Shown here piece by piece: positions 35,241 to 43,869 of a stretch of 64,000 nt of DNA. The notes under the pieces were generated by a model. The model was not told the DNA's origin. It saw nothing but the letters and a program-made list of their open reading frames with translations, and made no database searches. The DNA is taken from the NCBI GenBank assembly GCA_040403315.1, contig JBBAKX010000002.1:372001-436000 (forward strand), in the 5' to 3' direction. The stretch comes from CAMCXT01 sp040403315. GTDB taxonomy: Bacteria > Bacteroidota > Bacteroidia > M30B66. Numbering within the stretch: position 1 is the first letter of the stretch; each line of letters begins with the position of its first letter. The position numbers were made by a program, and so were the translations under genes.

Positions 35241-35546
35241 TTAATTTTCAGAATACCGATTGAGCAGAGTTGGTTCATAGCCAAAAATCACCTCATAATG
35301 ATCCGAATGAGCGCACTGACTGCCTGCATTTGTTACTGCATAATAACAATCTTCAGCAGTCATCCGCGTATCGAGTAATAATTCGAAAATAATCCAATAA
35401 AATCGTGTAGTGTTTTCTTGATTCCAAAAGTCTGACTCAATATCAAACTGTATTTGAATTGAAAAAATGAGTTCTTTTTGTTTGAAAAATTCAAGAAGAA
35501 ACAAGCCATCCTTCAGCTCGTTCATAGTAAAATTAGGTATTTGCAC
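35241..35546 (-). CDS. Hypothetical small protein
   Basis: 101 residues, possibly starting at the internal Met eight residues in. It is acidic and aromatic-rich (RFYWIIFELLLD, DCYYAVTNAG, SDHYEVIFGYEPT), without signal peptide or membrane segment. No family recognised. It converges with the lipoprotein gene, and long non-coding sequence lies upstream. Moderate confidence that it is real, from its regular composition and isolated position. Confidence 0.5.
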   Translation of the reverse strand: MQIPNFTMNELKDGLFLLEFFKQKELIFSIQIQFDIESDFWNQENTTRFYWIIFELLLDTRMTAEDCYYAVTNAGSQCAHSDHYEVIFGYEPTLLNRYSEN

Positions 35547-35871
35547 AATATGGGTGTTTAGATATTAGGATGATTCAAAGGAAGTAAAGTTGAGGAGAAA
35601 TTTCAAAGGTTTTTTTCCTTCTTACCACTCAATAAGGCATAGCCAATTATTCATTAATATAAAAGCTCAAAGAGAAACTAATCTTAAAACAAACAATTGT
35701 CCGCATTTATTTTCAATTTACGAATTCATTCCATTGAAAAAGCTAATTGCATTAATAGTAAGGATAAACACTTTTTTTAATTAAATATACTCTTTTTCGG
35801 ATTTTCAAAATTACAAATACACTATCTTGGAGAATCTTTAACAATCAACTTTATTTCTAAAGCTTGTAACA
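35547..35871. other. 325-bp AT-rich intergenic region
   Basis: Separates the divergent hypothetical gene and the HTH-like gene. A 64-codon plus-strand frame (35590-35784) starting at TTG has no supporting features. Long A/T tracts are present, with no perfect TAnnTTTG, no strong hairpin and no RNA gene seen. Confidence 0.5.
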
Positions 35872-36447
35872 ATGCAATATAAAACGCTACGCGATTTGTT
35901 GAATTTAACTCAGTTACAAATGGCAGAATTGCTTTCAGAAGACCTAAATGAATATCGTAAAAACGAAAAAGCAATAAACAGAGAATCTGATGAAACAAGG
36001 CTGATTAAAAATTACTTAAACCAGTATGGGTCTATAAATGATTTGCTTTTAAAACTTAAACAAGATGACTATGATATACCTTACGAAAAATTGAACCCAC
36101 GTTTTATCAAAAATATTCTGAAGAGAATTGGTTACGCAGAGATGATTATTCTCAAGTGCAATGTATCAATTGAAAAATCGGAATCTGAAATCCCAACAAT
36201 AAACAAACAATTAGAATCTTTATTACATCTAGATAAATGCATACCAGAAAGTGAAATTCTCATGCGAAGAAAACTAGCGGAACAAATAGATAAATGCATT
36301 GATGTGATGGGAAGAAAGGAATTACGTTTGCGAACACTGAAGTTAAAGAGACGTTGGGCAAGAGGAGAAGTGGACTTCCTAAAGGAATGGATTATTGATA
36401 TATCACAAAGGGTCGATATAACATTATTAGGCTATACAATGCCTTAA
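35872..36447 (+). CDS. HTH-like plus coiled-coil hypothetical protein
   Basis: 191 residues. The N-terminus (about 1-40: MQYKTLRDLLNLTQLQMAEL, LNEYRKNEKAINRES) resembles a helix-turn-helix XRE recognition unit. The rest is helical with likely coiled coil (ESEIPTINKQLESLLHLDKC; KELRLRTLKLKRRWARGEVD). It is Lys-rich and probably cytosolic. No known family is recognised. It lies isolated between long gaps and upstream of the convergent Nudix/methylmalonyl-CoA mutase operon, so it may be a recent acquisition. Confidence 0.6.
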   Translation: MQYKTLRDLLNLTQLQMAELLSEDLNEYRKNEKAINRESDETRLIKNYLNQYGSINDLLLKLKQDDYDIPYEKLNPRFIKNILKRIGYAEMIILKCNVSIEKSESEIPTINKQLESLLHLDKCIPESEILMRRKLAEQIDKCIDVMGRKELRLRTLKLKRRWARGEVDFLKEWIIDISQRVDITLLGYTMP

Positions 36448-36590
36448 GAGAAATACAATTCATGAGAATTTTATAATCTAAGCGATCGCTTAATTCAAAA
36501 ATGAATTATAGGGCGAATAAAAGAGTGTACTCTCAATTGAAAAATGAAACAACCGCACGTCAAGATTCTTAGAATTTAGAAAACACTAAG

Positions 36591-36977
36591 CTATTGCATT
36601 AACAACCCTATAATCTTCCGATCGGCATCTGCCCAATCCAAATCTTGTATTTCTACAATGGTTCCCAATTGAAATGCATCGTGTTCGATCAACTGGATCG
36701 ATCCTTCTACAATCCGAACCCGAAATGGTATGAGATGAATAGTAAATTCTAGATATTCATGCTGTACCGCTTCCATACGTTCGAGAATTTCGATTTTAAT
36801 CTGTAATTCTTCCATCAATTCGCGATGCAAGGCCGATTCTTCACTTTCTCCTGCTTCCACTTTTCCGCCCGGAAATTCCCATTTACCGGGCATTTTCATT
36901 CCGCCGCCCCGGCGAAAAGCATACATTTTACCAGATTCTTCGATAATGCCACAGCACACCTCTAAAATCCGTTTCAT
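36591..36977 (-). CDS. Nudix hydrolase, MutT-like
   Basis: 128 residues. The Nudix box is complete: GGKVEAGESEESALHRELME then EEL. The flanking sequence WEFPGGK and the opening VCCGIIEESGKMYAFRR match the MutT/8-oxo-dGTP diphosphatase class, so nucleotide pool sanitation is likely. The start overlaps the end of the methylmalonyl-CoA mutase large-subunit gene by 4 nt (ATGA-type), making it the last gene of that operon, perhaps only for expression economy. Confidence 0.9.
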   Translation of the reverse strand: MKRILEVCCGIIEESGKMYAFRRGGGMKMPGKWEFPGGKVEAGESEESALHRELMEELQIKIEILERMEAVQHEYLEFTIHLIPFRVRIVEGSIQLIEHDAFQLGTIVEIQDLDWADADRKIIGLLMQ

Positions 36978-39106
36978 GCTGCCGAATAGCCCGCAATCAA
37001 AATACCCAGAACTTCCTGTGCAGCAAGCGGAATGCTGGTTCCAGGTCCGAAAACCGAAGAAACTCCTGCATCATACAAGGTTTGATAATCTTGCTGGGGA
37101 ATTACGCCACCAGCCACAACGATAATATCAGGCCTTCCAGCTTTTTTCAACTCCTCAATTACCTGTGGAATCAAGGTTTTATGTCCACCAGCAAGCGACG
37201 AAACGCCCAATATGTGCACGTCATTTTCCAAGGCTTGCTTGGCCACTTCGGCAGGGATTTGAAACAGTGGCCCGATATCTACATCAAAGCCCATATCAGC
37301 GAAGCCGGTAGAAATTACTTTGGCCCCGCGGTCGTGCCCGTCTTGTCCCATTTTAGCTACAAGAATCCTTGGTCGTCGACCTGCGATGGCTGCGAATTCA
37401 TCGGCCATTCGTCGGGCTATATTGAGCTGTTCGTTGTTTTTCACTTCGGCTGAATAAACTCCTGAAATACTTCTTATGGTGGCTTGATAACGACCGTAAA
37501 CCTTTTCTAAGGCGTACGAAATTTCACCCAATGTTGCACGGTGACGAGCTGCGTCAACACTAAATTCTAGCAGATTTCCTTTCCCCGATTTCGCAGCTTC
37601 GGTGAGTGCTTCCAAGGCCAAATTCACCTTCTTTTGATCGCGTTTCGATTTAATTTCAGCTAATCGTTTCAGCTGACTTTCGCGCACTTTTGTATTGTCG
37701 ACTTCGAGAATTTCGAGTGGTGTTTCTTCTGCCAATTTAAACTGGTTCACTCCTACAATCACTTCGGTTCCAGCATCGATTCTAGCTTGCTTTTTTGCTG
37801 CTGCTTCTTCGATGCGCATTTTTGGAATTCCAGTTTCGATCGCTTTCGCCATACCACCAAGTTCTTCCACTTCTTGCATCAATTTCCACGCTTGTTCGGT
37901 GAGTTCACGGGTGAGATTCTCAACGTAAAAACTGCCAGCCCATGGATCGACCGCTTTGGTAATTTCCGTTTCCAATTGAATAAACAACTGGGTATTTCGA
38001 GCAATGCGAGCCGATGCATCCGTAGGTAAAGCAATTGCTTCATCTAGCGCATTGGTGTGCAAACTTTGCGTTCCACCCAAAACAGCAGCCATAGCTTCAA
38101 TCGTGGTTCGTGCAACGTTATTGTATGGATCTTGTTCGGTAAGGCTCCATCCACTGGTTTGACAATGTGTTCTCAAAGCGAGCGACTTCTCCGATTTTGG
38201 ATCAAATTGCTTAATTAATTTCGCCCACAACATCCGCCCAGCGCGCATTTTGGCAATTTCCATGAAATGGTTCATGCCGATACCCCAGAAGAATGACAAT
38301 CGAGGTGCAAAATCGTCGATTTTCAATCCAGCAGCCAAACCAGTACGCAGGTATTCCAATCCATCACTCAATGTGTATGCAAGCTCAATGGCAGCAGTGG
38401 CGCCAGCTTCGTGCATGTGATAACCCGAAATACTGATGCTGTTAAACTTGGGCATTCGTTTCGACGAGTAGGCAAAAATATCCGCAATGATCCGCATGCT
38501 CGGGGTTGGCGGATAGATGTACGTATTGCGAACCATGAACTCCTTTAGGATGTCGTTTTGGATGGTTCCGCTTAGCAATTCCTCTTTAACACCTTGCTCT
38601 TCAGCAGCAACGATAAAAAATGCCATTACGGGCAAAACTGCACCGTTCATGGTCATTGAAACACTCATTTGATCGAGTGGAATTTGATCGAAAAGGATCT
38701 TCATGTCTTCCACCGAATCGATGGCTACACCTGCTTTTCCAACATCTCCCTCTACCCTTTCGTGGTCGCTATCGTAACCGCGGTGTGTCGCCAAATCGAA
38801 GGCTACCGACAAACCTTTTTGTCCAGCCGCTAAATTGCGACGGTAAAAGGCATTGCTTTCTTCAGCAGTACTGAAACCGGCGTATTGGCGGATAGTCCAC
38901 GGCCTGGAAACATACATACTGGTATAAGGCCCACGAAGAAAAGGTGCAACACCTGCAGCAAAGCGTAAATGCTCAACCTGAGCGAGTGATGAAGGATCGT
39001 AATGTCCGCGAATGGTAATGCCTTCTGGGGCTTCCCACAAGGTTTGTTCTGCACCTGAATAATCGGCTTTGGGCTTCTTGATGCTTTTAAAATCGAGCTT
39101 TTTCAT
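36974..39106 (-). CDS. scpA: Methylmalonyl-CoA mutase, large (catalytic) subunit
   Basis: 710 residues, full length. The catalytic TIM barrel (about 1-530) includes FTIRQYAGFSTAEESNAFYR-type sequence, SVAFDLATHRGYDSDH and GGTQSLHTNALDEAIALPTD. The C-terminal cobalamin-binding domain (about 575-710) has the base-off motif MGQDGHDRGAKVI with the Co-binding His, then GVSSLAGGHKTLIPQ and VVAGGVIPQQDY. It interconverts methylmalonyl-CoA and succinyl-CoA with adenosylcobalamin, linking propionate or odd-chain/branched degradation to the TCA cycle. It lies 16 nt downstream of the small-subunit gene. Confidence 0.97.
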   Translation of the reverse strand: MKKLDFKSIKKPKADYSGAEQTLWEAPEGITIRGHYDPSSLAQVEHLRFAAGVAPFLRGPYTSMYVSRPWTIRQYAGFSTAEESNAFYRRNLAAGQKGLSVAFDLATHRGYDSDHERVEGDVGKAGVAIDSVEDMKILFDQIPLDQMSVSMTMNGAVLPVMAFFIVAAEEQGVKEELLSGTIQNDILKEFMVRNTYIYPPTPSMRIIADIFAYSSKRMPKFNSISISGYHMHEAGATAAIELAYTLSDGLEYLRTGLAAGLKIDDFAPRLSFFWGIGMNHFMEIAKMRAGRMLWAKLIKQFDPKSEKSLALRTHCQTSGWSLTEQDPYNNVARTTIEAMAAVLGGTQSLHTNALDEAIALPTDASARIARNTQLFIQLETEITKAVDPWAGSFYVENLTRELTEQAWKLMQEVEELGGMAKAIETGIPKMRIEEAAAKKQARIDAGTEVIVGVNQFKLAEETPLEILEVDNTKVRESQLKRLAEIKSKRDQKKVNLALEALTEAAKSGKGNLLEFSVDAARHRATLGEISYALEKVYGRYQATIRSISGVYSAEVKNNEQLNIARRMADEFAAIAGRRPRILVAKMGQDGHDRGAKVISTGFADMGFDVDIGPLFQIPAEVAKQALENDVHILGVSSLAGGHKTLIPQVIEELKKAGRPDIIVVAGGVIPQQDYQTLYDAGVSSVFGPGTSIPLAAQEVLGILIAGYSAA

Positions 39107-39122
39107 GGTTATTCAGGGTAAA

Positions 39123-40937
39123 TCAGGATTCAGCAACTAATACTTTTTGAAAGATCGCTTCGGCATCGCAACCCATGAAAATATATTCGTCGATGGAGGT
39201 CAATTTTTGCGCAGAATCTGCGGATGGTTTTCCAGCTATCCACACCAAACCATTCGGCCATTGGTCGGCTTTGAGTAGTTCCACTGCGGAAGGATAATCT
39301 TCATCGGCTGCACAGAGCACTACGATATCAGCTTTTATGGCGAATGTACTTTTGAGCTGATCGAGCAGTGCTACCGATGGATCGCCAAGGTTCGATTTAA
39401 TACCCGCCATCGCGAGGAAATCTTTGGCAAAACCAGCGCGAGCCGATCGCTTGGAAGCATCTCCAAAAACTGCGATAAATGCACTCAATGCCTTCGATTT
39501 ATTGAGATAATACCTAATTTTCTCAATCACTTCTGCTTCGCGGAAATTTTCAACGACTTTGATTTCAGGCAATTTGCTGAGTGGATCTCTTGGTTTAATT
39601 GGAGGTTCGATGCGCGGCAATTGCAAGTCGGCAAATTGTGAAACTCCAACAAGAACGCGCTTTCTGGTGCTTATTGCTTTACGTAAATTGCTCGCAGATA
39701 CTTTTACTTGGTCTTGAATCCAAGATGAGCGCAAAGAAGCTGTAAATCCACCTTTGGCTTCTGTTTCTTGAAACAATGCCCACGAACGGTCGATAATTTC
39801 ATGGGTAAGTGCATCGATGTACCAAGCGCCAGACGCGGGATCGAGCACTTTATCGAGCTTACTTTCATCGTGCAATAAATGCTGAACATTAAGTGCCAGC
39901 CTTCGTGAATTCACATCGGGCTCACGGAAAAAAGCATCGTGCGGATGAACGGTTAATGTGTCTGCACCACCCGATATTGCAGCCATTCCTTCTGTGGTTG
40001 CACGAAGAAGATTGTTGTAAAAATCGGCGGTGGTTTTATTTCTAAAGGTTGTTTCGGCGGCAATTTCGAGTGGATATTTTCGGCCATCGAGTTGATGGGC
40101 TTCTAAGAACATGTGCCACAAGATGCGAGCAGCGCGGAATTTGGCTATTTGCAAGAAATAATCCGAACCTGCTGACAACTGCAATCTGGCATTTGAAGCC
40201 AATATTTCTGTAGAAATATTCTTGCTCAGTTGGTCGAAATATTCCTGAAATGTTGAAAGTGAAAATGCAAGTTCTTGCACAGCTGTTGAGCCCGATTCGT
40301 GCCAAAAACTCCCATTTACCACCAAACATCTGAACTGCGGCAAAGGCTCCTGTGCTGCCAAAATCATGGCTTCTAGAATGCTAAAACTTTCAGATTTGCT
40401 GTATGGAAAAGCTCCATTTTTAGCATAATCGGTAAGGATATCGTAGGTTACTGAACCACGAAGTTTATGTTTATCGATGGCGCGGCGCGAAAATTCATCG
40501 GTAAGCATAAATAGCAACGAAGGCGCTCCTTCATCGGCATCGAAGCGCAATGAAATATATTCTGGAACGATTTTTTTCAACGTTAAAATTAGTTCTTCTT
40601 GGTTGCTGATACCAATTCCAGTAAAGGTGATCGAATTTGCGCCTTGTTGAAGGGCTTCAAGCGCCATTTTATTTGACTGAATGAGATCGTCGGTGCCCAC
40701 ATTCACATTCATTTCCCACTCATTAGCAGCTGCAAATTCGGGGTTAAGCGGTTTTCTGTAAGGACCGATAAAAATGGGCTCAACCGATTGTTCGGCAGAA
40801 TAATATGATTGTATGAGAATGTCTTCCGATCTGGCTTGCAGAAATCTGCTCACATCGTCGGATTTCATGTCTTTTTTGAGTTGCTCCAGCCACTGTTCGT
40901 AGTTGGCAGGACTAAATTCTCCGAAGAGTTGTTCCAT
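39123..40937 (-). CDS. mutA: Methylmalonyl-CoA mutase, small (non-catalytic) subunit
   Basis: 604 residues from the ATG at 40937 (MEQLFGEFSPANYEQWLEQL); the longer frame begins in a hydrophobic promoter-region translation and is not favoured. It is a homologue of the large subunit with ISGGADTLTVHPHDAF in the barrel and a degenerate cobalamin-like C-terminal domain without the DGHDRG motif (instead FGDASKRSARAGFAKDFL), as expected for the structural partner in the heterodimer. A perfect -7 element lies 18 nt upstream of the start. Confidence 0.93.
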   Translation of the reverse strand: MEQLFGEFSPANYEQWLEQLKKDMKSDDVSRFLQARSEDILIQSYYSAEQSVEPIFIGPYRKPLNPEFAAANEWEMNVNVGTDDLIQSNKMALEALQQGANSITFTGIGISNQEELILTLKKIVPEYISLRFDADEGAPSLLFMLTDEFSRRAIDKHKLRGSVTYDILTDYAKNGAFPYSKSESFSILEAMILAAQEPLPQFRCLVVNGSFWHESGSTAVQELAFSLSTFQEYFDQLSKNISTEILASNARLQLSAGSDYFLQIAKFRAARILWHMFLEAHQLDGRKYPLEIAAETTFRNKTTADFYNNLLRATTEGMAAISGGADTLTVHPHDAFFREPDVNSRRLALNVQHLLHDESKLDKVLDPASGAWYIDALTHEIIDRSWALFQETEAKGGFTASLRSSWIQDQVKVSASNLRKAISTRKRVLVGVSQFADLQLPRIEPPIKPRDPLSKLPEIKVVENFREAEVIEKIRYYLNKSKALSAFIAVFGDASKRSARAGFAKDFLAMAGIKSNLGDPSVALLDQLKSTFAIKADIVVLCAADEDYPSAVELLKADQWPNGLVWIAGKPSADSAQKLTSIDEYIFMGCDAEAIFQKVLVAES

Positions 40938-40955
40938 TCTATAATTTTGGGAAAA

Positions 40956-40963
40956 CAAAAATA
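40956..40963 (-). promoter_or_regulatory. -7 element of the methylmalonyl-CoA mutase operon
   Basis: TATTTTTG on the minus strand, a perfect TAnnTTTG, ending 18 nt before the ATG at 40937. Its presence supports the shorter start for the small subunit. Confidence 0.5.
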
Positions 40964-41133
40964 GGAAAGCCAAAAGGTTTATCCCAATTAATTGAGCTGA
41001 AAGCAGCGAAAACAAAGAAAAAATCTTGACGATTAATTCTTGGCTTTAGATCAACCAAAATGAGAAATAAAAAGTTACAATGATAATTTGATAGAGAATC
41101 AATTAGAAACCCAATTATACAAGGCGAAACAAT

Positions 41134-41463
41134 TTATTGAGCCTTTTTTGTAGAGTCGGTTACAAGCCAAACTTCTTCGTCGGCTTTTTTCATAAAATAA
41201 TGCTCGCGGGCAAATTTTTCAAGGCTTTTGGTGTCGTAAAACAGATCATTAAGATCTTCCTTGGTTTTCTTGATTTCGGTTTGGTAGTAGCGTTTTTCCT
41301 TTTTTAAATCATATAAACCTTGACGTTCTTGGTATTGAGAAACGAGGCTATTTTGATCAAAAAACATCACCCAGGCAAGAAAAATAAACATCGCCAAAAA
41401 ATACCGATTTCCCCAGATTGGGTAGCGTTCAACAAACAATTTGATGAATTCCGGCTTTTTCAT
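41134..41463 (-). CDS. Septum formation initiator, FtsB/DivIC family
   Basis: 109 residues. One transmembrane helix (about 22-40, YFLAMFIFLAWVMFF) is followed by a coiled coil (about 45-85, LYDLKKEKRYYQTEIKKTKE) and the family-typical LEKFAREHYFMKKADEEVWL. FtsB/DivIC proteins are bitopic divisome scaffolds that bridge FtsL and FtsQ. The ATG lies only 5 nt after a perfect -7 element, so the mRNA is probably leaderless. Confidence 0.9.
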   Translation of the reverse strand: MKKPEFIKLFVERYPIWGNRYFLAMFIFLAWVMFFDQNSLVSQYQERQGLYDLKKEKRYYQTEIKKTKEDLNDLFYDTKSLEKFAREHYFMKKADEEVWLVTDSTKKAQ

Positions 41464-41468
41464 TGGTA

Positions 41469-41476
41469 CAAAAATA
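41469..41476 (-). promoter_or_regulatory. -7 element abutting the DivIC/FtsB start codon
   Basis: TATTTTTG on the minus strand, perfect, ending 5 nt before the ATG at 41463. A transcript from it should start at or within a few bases of the ATG. Confidence 0.5.
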
Positions 41477-41544
41477 AACAGCTAATAAGCGGTTGAAAGC
41501 CAATGCAAAAATACTTATCAGCCTAATTCTGTTATTAGCCGATT

Positions 41545-42027
41545 TTATTCAATAACCAACTTCCCGATCATTTTCGGAAAATTGCCGGGGAAGGTGCTTA
41601 TGTAATTGTACGAACCTGCACCCGGCGCAGTGAAATCAACTACAACCGATTGACCAGGAGCGGCAAGCGCTGAAGAAACGATCACATTTTTTCCGTAGGC
41701 TACATAGTTATTGTCTGAACCCGCAGCCATGGCATCGTTTACTACTTCTTGCCCAGTACCGAGGTTAACTAACACCCAGTTTTCGTACATGCCTTCGCCT
41801 TTGAGTTGATTGTTAAGAGTAAGTTTTACTTTGGAACCTTTTTTCAAGTTGATTCGGTTAGGCTCGAAACGCACATCAGCTGGTGAAGTTCCTTTTACGC
41901 TTACAGTGATGAGCATTTCTCCAGTAGCTGAAAGCGTACCGGATGTCTCTGATCCACCACATGAGAAAAGCATGATAATCAAACTAATAGAAACGAAAAA
42001 TGATAAAGCCTTTTTGAAAATAATCAT
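41545..42027 (-). CDS. Azurin-fold lipoprotein lacking copper ligands
   Basis: 160 residues. Lipobox IIMLFSCGG, so lipid-anchored. The body aligns with azurin along its length: MYENWVLV against azurin's copper-site MGHNWVLS, VNDAMAAGSDNNYV against VTDGMASGLDKDYL, and the C-terminal STFPGNFPKMIGKL against CTFPGHSALMKGTL. The type 1 Cu ligands are replaced: His46 by Glu, Cys112 by Ser and His117 by Asn, with only Met121 kept. It is therefore unlikely to bind copper as azurin does. It converges on no gene and lies divergent from dnaX. Confidence 0.85.
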   Translation of the reverse strand: MIIFKKALSFFVSISLIIMLFSCGGSETSGTLSATGEMLITVSVKGTSPADVRFEPNRINLKKGSKVKLTLNNQLKGEGMYENWVLVNLGTGQEVVNDAMAAGSDNNYVAYGKNVIVSSALAAPGQSVVVDFTAPGAGSYNYISTFPGNFPKMIGKLVIE

Positions 42028-42150
42028 ACCGATAAAATCTAATGCAAGATGTACAGAAATTCTATTGGATCGTCATAAAGGACATATTTTTTTCATCTAT
42101 ACCTATTTCTAAAAGATGTTAACAATATGAGGCATTGCTCGCGATACGGC

Positions 42151-42158
42151 TATCTTTG
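42151..42158 (+). promoter_or_regulatory. -7 element abutting the dnaX start codon
   Basis: TATCTTTG, a perfect TAnnTTTG, ending 5 nt before the ATG at 42164. This predicts a leaderless or nearly leaderless dnaX mRNA. Confidence 0.55.
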
Positions 42159-42163
42159 CAAGA

Positions 42164-43867
42164 ATGGAGAATTTCCTTGTTTCCGCCCGTAAATACCGCC
42201 CTGTTACCTTTCGTTCAGTAGTTGGACAGGAGACCATTACCAATACCTTAAAAAACTCGATCCGCAGTAACCATCTTGCTCAAGCATTTCTGTTTTGTGG
42301 ACCGAGAGGAGTTGGAAAAACCACTTGCGCGCGAATTCTTGCGAAAACAGTTAATTGTTTGAATCTCTCCGAGGATACGGAACCTTGCAATGCTTGCGAA
42401 AGCTGCATGGGCTTCAACCAAAGTGCTTCTTTCAACATCCATGAACTCGATGCGGCATCAAACAACTCGGTGGATGATATTCGTGCCCTGATCGAACAAG
42501 TTCGTTTTGCACCACAAATCGGGAAGTATGGCGTGTATATTATCGATGAGGTTCACATGCTTAGCACTTCGGCCTTCAACGCCTTCCTCAAAACACTCGA
42601 AGAACCGCCACGCCACGCAATCTTCATCTTAGCAACCACCGAGCGACACAAAATTCTTCCAACAATACTCTCTCGTTGTCAGGTATTTACGTTCAATAGA
42701 ATCAAGGTCGACGATATATCATCTCACCTTGAATTTGTTGCCAAAAAAGAGAACATTCAAGCCGAAACGGATGCCTTACATGTAATCGCCCAAAAAGCGG
42801 ATGGAGGACTTCGCGATGCCTTATCGATGTTCGACCAAATTGTGAGTTTTTCAGGAGGTTCGACGCTTACCTATCAGGCAGCAATCGAAAATCTGAATGT
42901 TTTAGATTACGATTATTTTTTCAGGGCTACCGACACTTTCATTCAAGGAAGCTACAGCGATACATTGATGCTTCTCAATGAAGTACTGACCAAAGGATTC
43001 GATCTTGGCAATTTCCTCAGTGGATTGTCGGAACACTTTAGAAACCTTCTGGTTTGCTGGGATGCCGTTACTTTACCACTCTTGGAAGTAAGCGCCGGCG
43101 TTAAAAGTCGCTACCAAAGTCAGAGCCAACAATGCGGTCCTGTTGCACTCATTCGCGGCATCGATCTGATCAATCAAACAGAGATTTCCCTGAAAAGTGC
43201 CCGCAACAGCCGACTATCGGCAGAATTGGGAATGCTAAAGTTGTGTGGAATTTTCAAGCCAGAGCCAATTGCTCCTCCTGAAAAAAAAACTCCTGACGTA
43301 ACACTTGCTGCTCCAACGCCTGCTGCGCCTACTGCTGCAAAACCAGAAGAGCCAGCCAAACAGCCGGTTATCAATTTGCGTGGTGTTTCACCGGTTCGAT
43401 CAACCATTTCAATTCGTAAGCATCTAGATAAGAAAGAAGAAACTGTTGATACTACTTCGAATCAGCAGCCTACTCACTCAATAACAGAGCAACTTCCTGA
43501 AGATGCTTTCGATTTAGAAACTTTGCTTCTACATTGGGACAAGTACACAGAAAAACTAAAAATTGATGGGAAATTATCGCTTTGTAGTACGCTAACTATT
43601 ACAAAGCCAGAACTGTTGGAAGGTTTTCAAATTGCCTTCATGGTTCAGAATGAAAGTCAACTAAAGGAACTTGAAAACGGAAGGCACGATCTTACTGCAT
43701 ATTTGCAGAAACAGCTTAAGAATTTTAGTGTTAGAATTCAGCTCAGTAAGTCAGAAATGCCAATTAAAACGAGGCCTTACACCGCCGATGAAAAACTGAA
43801 AGCGCTCGAAGAAAAGAATCCTCATGTGGCATTACTGAGAAAGAACCTAGGCTTAAACCCAGGATAG
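42164..43867 (+). CDS. dnaX: DNA polymerase III subunits tau/gamma
   Basis: 567 residues. Clamp-loader ATPase: Walker A GPRGVGKTT, four zinc-binding Cys (CLNL...CNACESC), Walker B IIDEVHML, sensor ATTERHKILPTILSRCQ and domain III (about 240-365). At codons 373-375 lies a run of nine A (43281-43289), after which comes a Pro/Ala/Lys-rich linker and the tau-specific C-terminus. Both other frames end almost immediately (TGA at 43294-43296 and TAA at 43299-43301), so slippage would give a gamma-like product of about 377-378 residues. The stop is TAG. Confidence 0.96.
   Translation: MENFLVSARKYRPVTFRSVVGQETITNTLKNSIRSNHLAQAFLFCGPRGVGKTTCARILAKTVNCLNLSEDTEPCNACESCMGFNQSASFNIHELDAASNNSVDDIRALIEQVRFAPQIGKYGVYIIDEVHMLSTSAFNAFLKTLEEPPRHAIFILATTERHKILPTILSRCQVFTFNRIKVDDISSHLEFVAKKENIQAETDALHVIAQKADGGLRDALSMFDQIVSFSGGSTLTYQAAIENLNVLDYDYFFRATDTFIQGSYSDTLMLLNEVLTKGFDLGNFLSGLSEHFRNLLVCWDAVTLPLLEVSAGVKSRYQSQSQQCGPVALIRGIDLINQTEISLKSARNSRLSAELGMLKLCGIFKPEPIAPPEKKTPDVTLAAPTPAAPTAAKPEEPAKQPVINLRGVSPVRSTISIRKHLDKKEETVDTTSNQQPTHSITEQLPEDAFDLETLLLHWDKYTEKLKIDGKLSLCSTLTITKPELLEGFQIAFMVQNESQLKELENGRHDLTAYLQKQLKNFSVRIQLSKSEMPIKTRPYTADEKLKALEEKNPHVALLRKNLGLNPG
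43281..43289 (+). promoter_or_regulatory. Nine-adenine run in dnaX, candidate slippage site for gamma
   Basis: Nine A within codons Glu-Lys-Lys-Thr at the domain III/linker boundary. One A fewer leads to LLT then TAA; one A more leads to NS then TGA. Thermus thermophilus dnaX makes gamma by transcriptional slippage on a similar A run. Another A9 run occurs elsewhere in the window (20994-21002), so the run alone is not proof. Confidence 0.5.
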
Positions 43868-43869
43868 CT

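Noticed and set aside
35590..35784. 64-codon plus-strand frame in the intergenic region
   Set aside because: Starts at TTG, composition unlike neighbouring proteins, no features or promoter.
40938..41015. Hydrophobic N-terminal extension of the methylmalonyl-CoA mutase small subunit
   Set aside because: It would contain the promoter -7 element, and a cytosolic enzyme would not carry a signal-like sequence; the internal ATG at 40937 fits the family.
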